Origin: Epiperipatus broadwayi | Taxonomy: Eukaryota; Onychophora; Udeonychophora; Euonychophora; Peripatidae | Length of the DNA stretch: 64,000 nucleotides | Direction of reading: 5' to 3' | Assembly: GCA_028023455.1 (NCBI GenBank) | Contig: JAQFVV010000013.1 | Span: 11,260,579 to 11,324,578 of the forward strand | In this document: in pieces, positions 48,219 to 61,491 of the stretch | Layout of the letters: every line of letters begins with the position of its first letter | How positions within the stretch are numbered: the stretch's first letter is position 1 | Position numbers and translations under genes: made by a program | The notes under the pieces: model-generated | The model's database searches: none | Told to the model about the DNA's origin: nothing | Seen by the model: only the letters and a program-made list of their open reading frames with translations

Positions 48219-50740
48219 TATTCCATTTGAAATATAGAGAACTATCTATTTATTGTTAATGGCTTTGATTGGTGTCAGAGTTTGCTTTACACATGTAAAG
48301 TTTGTATATATGTGCTTTCTGCATGATAAAATGTTTTTTTTAAAAAAATACTTTTTTAAGACTAAAAATATAATACACTGAGCCACTTAGTTTAATGGTG
48401 ATTCACGAATTAATAGTTTCTACACAATTCAAACTTGTTTGATTGAGTTGCTTGGCACAAAGTCAAATGAACGTAAAAGAAATAAGAAGTAAATAAAATA
48501 CATACTCTTTAAGAGGAATTTCAGAAAATTATTGTGAATCAATACATTCTTGAGTGTATATTATGGTTAGATTATATGGAACACTGCATATAGGAGTATT
48601 GAAACACACACCATTTCTCAAAATAATTCTTATAATGAAGATTATTTTTTACTAATTAAATGCATAATTGGTTATTCTGGCAGATAAATAATAATCAAGA
48701 ACAAAAATGACAGCCAAGAATGAATTTTATAAACTAAATTTCAAAAAACTTTTTTAAAAATGGCTCATATTCACATAAAGTTGAAAAAAAAAAAGCTATA
48801 TCATAAATGCAAATGTCCCAGCACTATTGCCATAATAACTACTAGGCATTCATAAATATTTATAATTTTAAGTAGCCCATATCATGGAGCAAATGGTAAG
48901 GCATAACTCAATAAGGTATTACCAATTGTAAATGCTGATTGTTTGAATGGTTTTTATCCTAGTTACGATTAGGTAAATATCCAATTATTGACTAAAATAA
49001 GTGTTAATGGTCAAGAGTCCTGAAGAAAACATTTCAGAGTGTTTAGAACTTTTTTTAAAAAAAATCACTTTTGACTGACCCAGATTACAATCCATATTGC
49101 ATAAATAGCAAGTAGATATCCTAGCAATACGATATCTAGACCATTAATTAATTCATATATTTGTTTATGGCGTTTAATTATAAAAATCGATTTTTTTTCG
49201 ACGATTTTATGTTATAATAGTCCACTAAAACGTTTTCGTGGGTCGTAGTATCGGTTAGAATATTTTTTCCGCTTTTTCCTTCTCCCTACTTATTCAATCG
49301 GTGATCGATGGAAAAATCATTTTGCTTTCATAAGTCATCATTTTTACTTACTGATCTTATGGCTTACAGAAAAAATTGAATTTAATATATATAAAATAAA
49401 TTGTATGCAACATTTTTTTAAATCTTATTTTTAAACATATTTATCAACTGTATTGTTTATTAGTTTGTCAATTTTTTTTTCAAGTTAAGATTAAAAAGAA
49501 AACATCCAATTACGAAAGCTCACCAATACATCATTTACTTTGACATTTAGTTCAAAAGAGATTTATAATTTACTGATCTGATTCTTCTCATCCAATGGAG
49601 GCCATTTCTTTGACTTTGTTAAATGGTTTGCATAGAAATGACGCTGGGGAAATAGCAAAAGCAAAACTGACCATTGATCGAAAAGCGAATGCACCTGCCC
49701 CCAATATTTAAACCCCTGCATCATGTGATGAGAAACTCCTAGACATCCCTTGAGGGTAATTTCAAAGAAAAAAAAACATTTTTTATCTCTTTCAGTTATA
49801 AAATCATTCATGTAACTGAAGATGAACTAGCTAAAAAAAATAAATAAATCCATATTCCTTATTATATAAGTATTTATGCATTAAAATAATCATATTTCAG
49901 TCAGATAGATTTATTAACTTAAAAAAAACATCACAGTGATATTGATAATAACTATTTTCTAAATAGTTTATTCATGATCTCCAATTAAATGATTTCAGAA
50001 AAGACCCATTAATATATTCACATTCTTAAAAAAAATAAAGAATGCTTGCTATCATTTCTGATTTGTCATTCAAATTTAATGTCAAAATCTAAAATTACTT
50101 ATAATGTCAAAGATTAAGCGTTAACTTCCTATAATTTTCATAGCTTCAATCTTCAAGGAAAAATCTTTTTCATTTTCATAACGTTCGCTATTGTTTTCAA
50201 TATCTTTCATTAAACTTACCTTTTTGATCTTTTTACACCATTTTTCTTTTTAAATTATTTTCCGTAAAATTTCATGCCTGAAAAATTAATTTGGATATTC
50301 TTCCTATTCCTTTAGCTATTATACCAGCATTCTGTAGTAATTGTTTATATCTTTTTTGAAAAATATAAATATTTTCAAAGTACTACAGTAGATCAAAAAA
50401 TTGAAATAAATTGATCTTTGATCTTCTTTTCCTCACCATTAGTCATTTATCAAAAGACTAATTCCATAAACGTCTCTCATCATATGTTCTGTTCTTCAAA
50501 AAATCATAATTATCTTCTCCCTAAAACTATCTATCAAATTTTTCACTCTAATTCTCTTCTCATCCTCCATAGTACCTAGAAGTGGATGTTATAGCACTAT
50601 AACATCTGCTGTTACTCACATGTATAGGATGATAAGACCGCTCTTGAAGGCATAAGAATAAACTTGAGAAAGTTATACCATGTTGCTAGTACTTCACATT
50701 TTCTCAATCTTTACAAATAAGTTAATTTCAGTTCACACTT
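48219..50740. other. AT-rich non-coding stretch with one possible exon
   Basis: Apart from the candidate exon at 49574-49643 and a small perfect palindrome (gatgttatag/ctataacatc, 50587-50608), I see nothing. Confidence 0.45.
49574..49643 (-). CDS. Candidate internal exon (unknown protein), minus strand
   Basis: On the minus strand a pyrimidine-rich tract ending in tatttccccag (a strong 3' splice site) is followed by 70 bases ending at a gtaaat donor. One frame reads HFYANHLTKSKKW then LDEKNQI. A second frame, SFLCKPFNKVKEMASIG then stop, is also protein-like, so the reading frame is not settled. A longer open frame (49563-49811) spans it. No family was recognised. Confidence 0.3.
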
Positions 50741-50741
50741 T

Positions 50742-51167
50742 TTAGTAATAAATTGAAAGATTGCTAGTCTTTCACATGTGCCTACTGTTGTTTCTCAGAC
50801 AGCCAATCAGATGTTAAACAGCGGTCTGAAGAGCGATCAGGCCTTGACACATGACAGAGATTTGGATAAGAAAAGGATGATACCACCCGTCTCTTTACTT
50901 AACTTTTTATATATATAAGCCAGTCTTAAGCATATGGTCTTGAAAGATTGAAGATATAAACATATTCATTTATTACTCACTGAGTTTTTAATTTACAATA
51001 TTACAGTTAAGTAAAGAAAAGGGTGGTATCATACTTCTCTTATCAAAATCTCTGTCATGTGTCAAGGCCTGATCGCTCTTCAAACCGCTGTTTAACATCT
51101 GATTGGCTGTCTGAGAAACAACAGTAGGCACATGTGAAAGACTAGCAACCTTTCAATTTATTACTAA
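50742..51167. mobile_element. Foldback element, 426 bp, 162-bp inverted arms
   Basis: The arms 50742-50903 and 51006-51167 are inverted copies with only a few mismatches, ending in ttagtaataaattg. The middle of about 100 bp is AT-rich and unrelated. It is bounded by ttt on both sides, too short to be a convincing duplication. The arms are GC-richer than the flanks. There is no ORF, so it is a large MITE or Foldback-type element. Confidence 0.82.
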
Positions 51168-53400
51168 TTTAATAACAACATGCGATTTAGATAAATATTA
51201 TTCACCCTTTTTTAATTTCCTCAATAATCAGGTTTTTATTTTATATGTTTGAAAATTCAATTGATTAACTTTTTCTAACCACTTTATCCTTATCTCTGCT
51301 TCAAAACTGCACTCTAAACAAAATACATAAATCATATTATTTATTCTAATTTGAAATGATCACAGAATAATTCAATTTATTAAAAGCTTGCAGTTTTTAT
51401 TCAAAATTTTTAAAATCATCACTTCCTAAAACCTCATCTATTTTACATTCATAAATATTCATTTATTCCACCTACTTTAATTACATTTATTTTCATAGTT
51501 AACTTGCTATATATTCCATCAATCCCATATAGTATTCTGTTAAGCTCATTCTCATAACTGGCAAGTAATACAATATTTTATCTGATAAAATATACTCTCT
51601 GTCCACCAATAATAATTCCATTCTCATAAAGATGGCACTCATTTACCAATTCCCTTAAAAACTATTAAAAAATTTCAGAAGAAGTTATAGATTTGCTATA
51701 TAATGTTGTATAACATATAATATAAACCAAATGAACATCACAGAAAAACAGCTTATATAATATTTTTCTGCAACAAACTCATATTTCTACAACAGTCAGT
51801 TCGGCTCTCTATTGTAACAACAAACAATTAAGACATAATAGGGCTTATTAAATCCCTAATGGACATGGTTCTGTCTATATTCCCAGATTACTTACTCATT
51901 TATCATCTTCATTGGTGAAAAAAAATCTAATGCACCTGGATTTTTAATACCAAATATATTTTTCATCCTGCAGACATCATTTACCCTTTTTATCAAACTA
52001 TTATGAAATTCAAAAATATCTTAGTGTTTTAAATTCAAATCAACTTGTTTGTATATTTATGTAGATCTGAAACTGATTCCGAATCAATATATTTGGATAT
52101 CTTTAGTTAGGTATCTTCATTCTTTAGCCAAGATGACTCAGATTACATAATGATTTTCAGTAGCAAACTCATATTGATATTACTCACTTCTGCCACCTAT
52201 TGTTATCTTGAGTAAATAAATGCTCGAAGGTTGTGCTTATTAAATCCCTATTCAGTGCTCTCATATCTATATACCCAGTCTAGTTTCCTATGGCTTGTGG
52301 TTTCATCAATGATAGATTTGTATCTAGTGAATTTAATGTTTTTGAATCTAATATACTATTCATCTCACAACATTTAAAAATCTTTATTAACTTCAATGCC
52401 TTAATTTCTTCAGGAAAAAGAATTCAAATGCATTTTTCTTCTTTGCTTTCCCATAAGTTTGGAATTGAAACTTTTTGATCAAAATGCAACTTTCTTTTAG
52501 CCTTCCTTATTTACCAGTACTATTTAAAGGTTATTCAAGTTTATTTAGGACTTACTATATTTCCATTCTATCATCAATTGCAATTTCATATATAATTTGA
52601 TTATTTTTTCTTTAATGTCGATATCTACACTATTAGTCCATTTTATATGTAATATCCATATCACCAAATAATCTTTATTCTTTTCTTTATGACCAATATC
52701 TATCTTCATACATGACTGACCAACATTCTCATTCATATAAGACTTCTGGATTTACAATTGTTTCACACACACATATGTAATTTATTTTATAATAATTTTT
52801 TATTATTATACATCATTCCACTTCCGTCTTTGTAATACTTTTATCCTATTCTTATCTTTGTGATCTATATTCTCATTTGAAGATCACCAATTTAAAAAAA
52901 ATAGTATTTTGTAACTATTTTTAATTTATTTTCTTGCAAAGACTTCCTCTATAATTCTAAGTCGATCGCTAAGATAGTTCAGGTATCATTTCAGGGCTAA
53001 TACAATCTCGAATCAGAACAAACATGTCTATGTATATCTATCCATCCACCGACATCTCCATTAATTGAGACCATTTTTCATAAACGAGATAAAGCGATGA
53101 AAAAATAAACACTACTTTCTTTTCTAGATATTTGTTTAAAGCAACAGAAGCTTTAATCAATAAATCTTAAAAACAAATAATAACATCTCATTAAGAATAA
53201 TTATAATTTTTAATTTACTTCAAATATTAAAATTTATTTTACACACACACCCAATAAATTAAAATAAAACTCATTCACATGGAAAAACATTCCCTTAAAA
53301 CATTTGCAAAATAATTAGATGATAAAAATCTTGTTTTAAATGCAATTATCATAAAAAAATCTTTATTAAATAAAAAATAAATGATCGAATGGTTTACTGC
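51168..53400. other. AT-rich non-coding stretch with a diverged duplication
   Basis: Two stretches about 380 bp apart (about 51770-51900 and 52150-52290) share cttattaaatccctaat- and actcatatt-like segments and are an old tandem duplication. A 62-codon plus frame at 52290-52478 lies in it and has no recognisable domain. At 53000-53070 the minus strand has short protein-like frames that were not called. Confidence 0.4.
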
Positions 53401-53404
53401 TCAC

Positions 53405-53491
53405 GAGTTCCTAAAAAGCTCGAGCACAAGAATTGGTTCAGCTGAGCCATTGTCCTGCACCCTGAGTTCCAGAGTCGCCACATTAATATTA
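53405..53491 (-). CDS. Candidate internal exon (unknown protein), minus strand
   Basis: The minus strand shows an acceptor (ttaaaacag) at 53492-53500, 87 bases open in one frame and a strong donor (gtgagc) at 53399-53404. The peptide includes NVATLELRVQDNGSAEP and VLELFRN. It has few A/T-rich codons, and its length is a multiple of 3. No family was recognised. An alternative is that gtggcgactctggaactc is the primer site of an LTR relic followed by the start codon of a gag (MAQLNQF in another frame). Confidence 0.38.
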
Positions 53492-53500
53492 CTGTTTTAA

Positions 53501-55735
53501 TCATGCAGATTATAAGAATAACATTCAAAAGTATCAAATAAACGTTTATATTCGTACGTTAAATTGTTGACCAAATGCAAGTTGAGATAATAGACAATAC
53601 TTATAAATAGGAAATATCACAAACTACTTTCCACTTTAGTCAAAGTCACCCATTATATACCACCTCTTACGAAAAAGCTAACTTTGATTTTTCAAAACAT
53701 ATATTCTGTTAAAAAAAAAAGAACATATAAACCTACACACACAAATTTAAGTTAAATTTATTTTAAATTTCTAGAATAAAAAACAATTTGTATAAAATTG
53801 TTAGTCTTAAAAATTAATTTTGTATTCCCCATTGAGTAATATGCCCTAATAAAATACTAGTCTATTTAATAATCATTTAAAAATAAAAATATAAAAATTT
53901 ATCAAGTGATAAAAAAATGTGCATTATGTAAACAACAGTTTACGGAACTCTTGAACAAGAAATAACCAAAACAAAATAAGATATCGACTTTTCTAGATTA
54001 TACTTAATCTGCATTTAATATCAGTAAACCATTCTATATGTGAGCAATTGATGTAAGCATGGTTATAGACAAGCAGTGCTAAATCAATCTTTATTGGCCT
54101 TACTCGGTGGAGAGCACAGTAAAAACCATTCACAATACATTTTTACTCTCATTATACTATTCAAGTCAAAGGCAAAAATTTTCCAACAAAATATCTACAG
54201 TGCAAAAATGTATTTTATACTGAGCAAGGCCAATAAGGAGAAACTAGTCTGCAATCTGATTATCATTTTTTTTTTTTGTAGTATCAATTGATTACTCTTG
54301 TTTACACAGACAGATTATTAGTATAAGGATGCATAATGGATTACTACTATCTAACTATAACAAATAAGCAAATAACACCAACTGTAATTTAGATACTGAT
54401 ATGGCCACTCAAGCTGATTTCAAAACTATAAATAATCACCATAATAATACATAACAACACTGCTAATAGAGTAAAGTTATAAAATAATCTTGATAAGATT
54501 CAATATAATAATGGAAAAAATAACCTTAAGAATTAAGGGGAGCAATAGCTATTCATTGGTCAATTCACTCTCATGTGATTACTGCAAATGAAACAACTGT
54601 TCACTCTCAGTAGAAATCTCCAATAACTATGTGATATTCTAACTATACTTTCCAAGATAATGTATTTTCCTTAATAAAAAAAAAGATAATGGTTTGAACT
54701 TTCAAAAATTCTAATGTTTACAAAAGATCACAGATGATTATTGTTAAGTTTTAATTGATATAACAAAAATATATACCAACTGATCTAGAGTCAAACCTAT
54801 TTCTCTATTTGGTGTAAGGATTTTCTTAAGATAGTTTTATTATTAACAAATAATCATAAATAAACGTGTAAAGATTCACACTAGGTGATAGATTCACTAA
54901 TGGTTCTATCAAGTCTACTACCACTGAACACATAGATTTGACAGATATCACTGTTTGTACCTATTTACATATATGTAATCAATTGCTGTTAAATTTCATT
55001 TATGAAAGCAATTGAATGCAATGATCAAGAATTGTTCTGAATCTGCTAATAGCTTTATTATTAGATCGGGACAAAATACTATTTTGGTACTTCAGATTTC
55101 ATTTTCATGAATATCTGATTAAAGACAGCAAATTATAAGTCAATTAACCAGAAAAGAAAGTAAACTTGAATTCAAAACCCTAGGATGTTTAAAAAATTCA
55201 AATCACTAGCTATGATAGGATTAAAAAAAACCTCTACTGGGGATATCAACAACCAGAATCTAATCTGGTTACCTTTTTAGTGCTCCCTAAATCGTATTCA
55301 TTTATTACTTATGCTTATATAAATGGCTTATAAAAAAAAATTTATAAGTCGTTTTGGAATTTTGTTTTTATTTAATTATTAAGATTTCTTGAAATTTTGA
55401 AATTGGCTAAATGGTTTTCAAATGAAAAATGTATTAATATGTGTTCACAATAAATTCTGGCAAGTTGAATTTTGTCCAAATGGGAGAACACTACATCCAG
55501 TTACCATTGCATTTTGCTATTTATAAAGCTTCTTAGTTTAGCTTACAAGAGTTTTTTCTCAAGCAAAAGAATTTTTAAAAAAAATCAATGTATAGGATAG
55601 CTTTCACTAAAACAAAAAAAACAAAACTAATTTCTATTTTATATATACCTTTAAGGCAGATTTGTCACTGAGTGGCCAAATAAATTTATAAATTTCTGAC
55701 TCAGTTAGCTCAAAATGGTAATCTAATAAGGTAAG
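53501..55735. other. AT-rich non-coding stretch
   Basis: It contains a foldback at 54091-54240 (arms about 20 bp, attggccttactcggt). Otherwise nothing is supported. The 71-codon plus frame at 54076-54291 overlaps the foldback and is not called. Confidence 0.45.
54091..54240. repeat. 150-bp foldback with about 20-bp arms
   Basis: ctttattggccttactcggt on the left is the reverse complement, with two mismatches, of the sequence ending at about 54240. It is MITE-like, and no clear duplication was seen. Confidence 0.55.
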
Positions 55736-55744
55736 GTACTGCTG

Positions 55745-56270
55745 CTGATAATAATAATAATAATTCAATTCAATATCCATTTATTATGTGCATTTCAACT
55801 CTTACACTTTAACAGAAATACACAACAAACAAAAATACAAATTATATACATAAGATTATATATAAATGTATATTTTAAACTATAAGTTTAATTTTTTTTT
55901 ACAATTCGTAATAAATTGATCATAAAAAATATCAATATTATTAAAATTCAGATTATATATCATTTGCAAGCTATTAATAACTGATTTGCTTAAAAAAGTA
56001 TTTCTACATTTATTAATATTGAAAATATACATTTCTCTTAACAAACGACTAGGTAGGTACCTTTAATTCCATTTTGATACAGTCACTCACATTTTCCCAT
56101 CAGTTAACTTTTTCAATATCATATCTTTCAACATTCTTCTTTCTTTCACTACTGTTTTAAAATTTAGACATTCTACTTTTATTAATTTAATAAATCTTTT
56201 TCTAAACATTATGAATTCTAAATAGGCAAAATAAGAGTCATATATCACATAATCCTATCTCTTACGCTTG
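55745..56270 (-). repeat. Probable 3' end of a LINE with (ATT)n tail, minus strand
   Basis: Read on the minus strand, the region ends ataataaatggatattgaa, then ttgaattatt and an (ATT)n tail at about 55750-55770. Simple-repeat tails of this kind end several APE-type LINEs. No coding motif is readable upstream, so the family is open. Confidence 0.4.
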
Positions 56271-56374
56271 TAAATTATAAACAATGAGGATTGCCAATTC
56301 CTCTACAAGCTTTATGATAAATGCTTAGCCAGAGCCAGCACTTAAAATATCTTTATCAGGAACCCCTCCCCAAA

Positions 56375-56415
56375 CCCCTGACCATGGTTTCGTGCTTTGG
56401 CACTCCTCAGAGAGG
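56375..56415 (-). ncRNA. Hammerhead ribozyme (type I), intact core, second family
   Basis: On the minus strand CUGAGGA (56410-56404) fits CUGANGA. Stem II is perfect: gtgc (56403-56400) with gcac (56395-56392) around caaa. GAA is at 56391-56389. Stem III is acc/ggu with a 2-nt loop, the cleavage base C is at 56380, and stem I is 5 bp with one G-U. The flank (tatgataaatgc; cacccctcccc-like C-runs; actagatta) is related in order to the 37-kb element, so this is a diverged Penelope-type terminal repeat. Confidence 0.82.
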
Positions 56416-56489
56416 GGTCAGGGTAGGTTCAGACACTAGATTATGAATTCTAGACTCAATATTAATCAAATCATATATAGAATGGTTTT

Positions 56490-58190
56490 ACATAGTTTGG
56501 ATTACTGTGGTTACATGAACAATCCATAGATATATAAAAGTTGATTTATTGATTTACATGAGATTATACAATTTTTTTCATGCTGTGGATTAGTTACAAG
56601 AGTTTGATATGGCTTGTATTGCTGTAATTACATGAGCAATCTGTAGCTATAGGTTTACATATGTAAAAGTTGTTTTATTGATTTACACATGATTCCATAA
56701 ATTATACATGGTCGGGACTCTGTATCTACAAATACAAACCAGGTTTAGTTTTATATGTGATTGAGTTACCTGGGTAATATAAGGGAGGGACAAGCAATTT
56801 CCATGGTAGTGTGAAAATTGTCTGTGAAGTCTGTACTAGTATGAGATTAATGTCAGTTATTTTTGATTTTTAGGGTTCTGGATCTTCTTTGGGTGACCAG
56901 GTTTACACTTGTTTTCATTGGCAATATGGTTTGGGAAGGATATCAGTATGAGGCATGGTGGGATTGCCATGCCTGTTTTCTAATGCATTTGAATAGATGA
57001 ATATTCAAGAGAGTTGATGGTACAGCTATGTTAGAATTGGTTGCAATTGTTAAGTGGAAGTTTGTGGTAGATTGGTCAGACTCTGGGTCTAGCTGTGTGT
57101 TAGAATTGGAAGCTAAGTAAGGCTTTTAATGAGGTTTAAGAGTGAGATCTATGAGTAGTGTCCTGATTTCCAGAGGAGGTTGGTGGTACAGCTTGTTGGA
57201 ACTGGTTGCAATTATTGAGTTAAGAGTTTGTGGTAGGTTGGTCAGACACTAGGTCTCACTGTGTTAGAGGTGGTGGCAAATGAGGCTTTTGATGTGATTT
57301 AAGTGTGAGATTCATGGTTAGAAGATCCAGAGTCTCGGCAGTGCTATTAGAAAGTGCTTTATGTTTTTTCACATTATCTAGTAACTTGATGATAGTTGAA
57401 GACTTGAATAAAAAATTTAACACAAAATTGGGAATCAGTTATCAACAGATTGGAAATTGAAAATGGCATGTATAGTTTTTTTTCCTGCTAATTTAAGATT
57501 TTGACTATTTTATAAGCATAAACAGCCAGAGGTTGTTAACTTGGTTGTAAGCAAGTGAGCTAATTGGTGTAAACATGAAATCAAATTTTTATTACTAAAC
57601 AAAGGCCAGAGATTGCTACAATAAGGTTAAAAATAAGCATATGTTTGACTGACCTTTAGACTTGAAACTCTGTGCTAGTGTTATTGGGGGTAATCAATAG
57701 TTACGCAATGTCTTTTTTTAAAATTATCATTAGGTAACTCGATTTCATTTGGAAGTTTGAATAAAAAATGTAACACAAAGTTGAAAGTAAGTAATCAATT
57801 GATTAAAGGTATATTATTATCTTGCATTAGACTAAGATTTTGAATTCTTTTCAAGTGTAAAAAACCAGCTAGTTAACTTGTGGAATTTGCTATAATAAAA
57901 TTAAAAATAGCTTATGTTTGATTGAACTTTGGGTCTGAAAACTCTGTGTTGGTAATATTGGAAGAAGCATTTGGTCATGTGATAGCTTTGTCAGCATATT
58001 GTTTTCTAAAATTATCATTGGGTAACTTGATTAAAAAAATGTAATACAAAATTGTTAATTATTAACTCATTGGACATTGACAGATATATCAGGATAAGGT
58101 TTTTATCTTGCCAGGTTTAGGTTTTGAATACTTTTGGAGTGTGAAGAACTAGAGAATGCTAACTTGGTTGTGAACAAGTGGACTGCCGCC
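56490..58190. repeat. Series of degenerate tandem repeats
   Basis: Three sub-arrays were seen. The first is a pair around gatttattgatttacatga (56492-56565 and 56607-56692). The second is a ~170-bp pair around ggtggtacagct...gtttgtggtag (about 57010-57170 and 57175-57330). The third is three units of about 190-350 bp sharing aaaattatcattaggtaac and aagattttgaat-like blocks (from about 57360, 57711 and 58006). The DNA is G-richer on the plus strand than its flanks. No coding frame is conserved. Confidence 0.6.
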
Positions 58191-58250
58191 ACCGCCACCA
58201 CCACCACTACTACTACTACTACTATTACTACTACTACTACTACTACTACT
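58182..58250. repeat. (CCA/CTA)n trinucleotide microsatellite, tail of a minus-strand LINE
   Basis: About 20 units, mostly ACT with CCA/CCG variants at the left end. On the minus strand the array follows aataaaatgtattttaaaa directly, so it probably is the 3' tail of the LINE to its right. Confidence 0.85.
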
Positions 58251-59576
58251 TTTAAAATACATTTTATTGATTTATATAAGATTACATTTGTATTTTAACA
58301 GACAATTTTTGAAGTAAGTACAATAAAAGGGAGTTGTATAAATTATAAAAGATTACAACATGAGTAATATGGGAAAAATAAATAAACATTAGGACATAAG
58401 GTGTTGATTATATACATAGATGGTTGAATTATGGTTGTTATTATTTTTCACTAAGATTGTACAAATAAAATTACACAACAACAAGAAAAAGAAAACAAAA
58501 CAAAGCAACAAAAAAATCCATTAATCTATAGGTCACAGTGGAGGTGATAATATAATTAGACTCCATGAAGCTGCAAATATATCTGCAGATGCTAAGGCTT
58601 TATCCCCAAGTTTAATTTTGCCCAATTTGTTAATGAAGAGAGATTTGAGTTTCCTAGATGTGGGGTTAAAACAGAAATGACATCTGAAAAACCAAAGGAT
58701 AAAAAGAAGAGAAGCGGTAATTCTGATAGAGGAAAACAGATCTCTTTGGATACTGTTAATGAGCATCTGAAAAGGTAATATGAGACTTTGTGATAGAAAC
58801 CATCAGTGCCTTGTATGGTTGCAGTGCTGTACATTGTAGTAAAAAGTATTCTATGGATTCTTCATCTTTATGGCAAAGTTGGCAATCAGCATCAATGTTA
58901 GCAAATAGCACTTTATTAGATAAAAAAAATATTGGTTGGAAGGATTTTAGTGTTCATTTTTATAAGAAAGTCGAAAATATTTAGGCTCTAGATACCAGAA
59001 TTAAAATTTTTCAATGATTTTCTTGTTAGTAAAGGCAATTAAACTCTGTGGTGTGAGGATAATCTCTACAAAATTGGCATAACAATATGCTTCCCAGTAT
59101 GTGATTTTCCCAAAGACAATATTTTGGTTTGTATTGGAGTTAGTTCTGTAGGATTTAATGAGGTAATTTAAAAATTTGTTTTTACAGGGTGGGGGGGGGG
59201 TATCTGTAGGTACTATGGGCAGTAATTTTTCTATAATAGGAAAAAGTGCTATTAATTTTACTATTGTATTGTATGTTCTTTGTAGAAGATATATGGCTAT
59301 AGAGTGCATTGATAGTCCATTGTGGCTAGCAGTCATTTGCATCGATTTGATGCCCATGACCACTGTTTTCCTATCCCATATGTGTTTTGTATATAATGAG
59401 TTGGATTTTCTTTTTAAAAGAGTTAGTGTATTTTATTGTGGGCATGTAGCATGTTGTTTTGGGGAAGATGAGTATGCTTAAGAATGCAATTTTTGCATAC
59501 AGTGATAAGTAGGCTTTAGAGAGTGAATTTGTAGTTTGTTCAATGGTTGAAATTAATGAGTCTTGAATTGGGATTA

Positions 59577-60528
59577 TCATGGCATTTTCTGATTTGTATA
59601 TGGGAAAACCCAGAAAATTTTGAGATGGGCAGTAAATATAGAAGGAGTGGAGTTTCCAGTTAGGATGTTCCATGTAGCTGATTTGTATAGATTAAAGTTG
59701 AGTTTGTATTGAGTGGTGTAATTATTTATTACTGTAATTAGTTGCGGGAGGATTTTTTTTGAAGGGAGAAATATAACTATATCATCCATGTAACTAATAT
59801 GTGTAATGCTTTTGTTAATTGTAAGGATATATATATATATATATATACCAGGTAGATTGTTTCAATGTCAGTTAGTAAGCAGTTAATGTAGGTTATAAAA
59901 AGTAAGGCATTTAGGGGTGAACCTTGGAAAATTGAATTATAGGGAGTAAAACTGGATAAAGTTTGGCCATTCAGAGTAACATGTATTTCTCTGTTTATAA
60001 GGAGGTTAGTAAGAATGTAAAATAAGGGATGGGTATATTATAAGTTTTAAGGGTGTGCATTAGGGTTTCTATTGGAACAGAGTCAAATGCTATAACAATG
60101 TCCATCTGTACTGCTATAAGCCTGGTTTTCCTAGAATGTCTGATATGGTCTATGATTATTTTGAAAAGAGATTGCAGCAGAGGTAGATGATTCTTTTTTG
60201 ACAAATTGAAAAGCAGATATGGATGGTAAAATTAGAGGTTGTATTTTGTCTTGATAATTGATTCAATGGTTTTGATGAGGATAGGGGTCATATATATTGG
60301 TCACAAATTATTAAGCGGTAAGGGTAGTATGTTTTTTTTTAGGAAGGGTATTAAAGAGACTGGGTAGAGCTGTTCAATTTGATGTATTTGTTCTGATGAA
60401 TAATTCAGGAGGTTATGTATTATAGGTATTGCGAAATAGCTAAGATGAGTGAGAACGAATTTTGGTATTGCGTATGCACCAAGGTGTATAGCGTTAGGAA
60501 GAGAAGTTAATTTCAGAATGGTGATCAT
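59577..60528 (-). pseudogene. LINE reverse-transcriptase remnant, several frames
   Basis: Separate frames at 60301-60528, 59995-60204 and 59577-59789 carry in order the PVSLIPFLKK entry, AVQMDIVIAFDSVP (motif A) and YMDDIVIF (motif C) with a following LNFNLYKSATW segment. The aspartates of motifs A and C are retained, though frameshifts separate them. Confidence 0.75.
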
Positions 60529-61200
60529 GTTTAGTTATATCATGATTATGATTTCTAGATCCAAATAGGTTTGTGTGCTTATCAGGGTATGTAGCGGTTT
60601 GAAATATACTTTTAAAATGAAAGAAGATTAGAGAGAGCATGTTTTGTCTGGAAAAAGATTGTTCATTTTGGATAAAAGAGAATGATGTTTTTATTTTTGT
60701 AAGCAAGAGCCCGGCGAATATATTCCCTGGATCAGTTGGGTGGTTGTGCAAGGTATATTTATGCCTTTTTTGTAGAGAGGTATGCAGCAAGTATGCATCA
60801 AGTGTTTTTTATTGCTGTTTAAGCAACATTACAGATAGAATAGAGGCAGAATTACTTGATATATATTTTTAATTTTATATGAAGAGCATCTAATTCTTTG
60901 ACTAGAGCAGTGGGTGTTTGGTTTTTCCTGATATAGTGCTTTATTACAGAGTGAATGACGATTAATGTTTGCCATGCTTCAGTGGGGTGAAGAGAAAGGA
61001 TATTACTTTTTTTAAGAAAAGGTATAGATTTCAGAAATCACTGCTTCAGGTGTAGCAGATTTTAAAAAATGAACAGTGTTATTACAAGGTAGGTTAAGAT
61101 TCTTGTTAAGGTTAATATTTAAAGCACAGTGATCAGAGAAACTAACAAGATGAAGAGAAGATTTAATGATAAAGTGTGTCAGAAGAGTAAAAAAGCAAGA

Positions 61201-61491
61201 CTATAAGAGTGGCATGTTTTTGGTGTAGAAGGGGAAAGCATTACTTGAAAATAAACCTTCAGCCATCATCAATCTATGGTTAATGTGGTGGATGTAATTG
61301 GAAAGGAAAGCAGAGTATGGCATGTTGAAGTCACCTACAAGAAGAATAGGAAAAGAGTTGGCTGCTAGTGTGATATTTATTTGATTAATTAATTTGTGTG
61401 TTAATATGGACTTATTATAAAGGTAAACATTAATGGTGTTAATGATGAAAACAATGTGATGCAGCGTTATCATAATTATGTTTTCATCCAA
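61201..61491 (-). pseudogene. LINE endonuclease (APE-type) remnant
   Basis: A 96-codon frame with VGDFNMPYS, the conserved GDFN of apurinic endonuclease-like LINE nucleases. The N- and C-terminal parts of the domain are in other frames or lost. Confidence 0.7.

Noticed and set aside
50820-50850. ctgaaga in the 50.7-kb foldback arm as a hammerhead core
   Set aside because: No stem II plus GAA follows; the match is a chance heptamer.
52290-52478. 62-codon plus frame
   Set aside because: It lies in a diverged tandem duplication whose other copy does not keep the frame.
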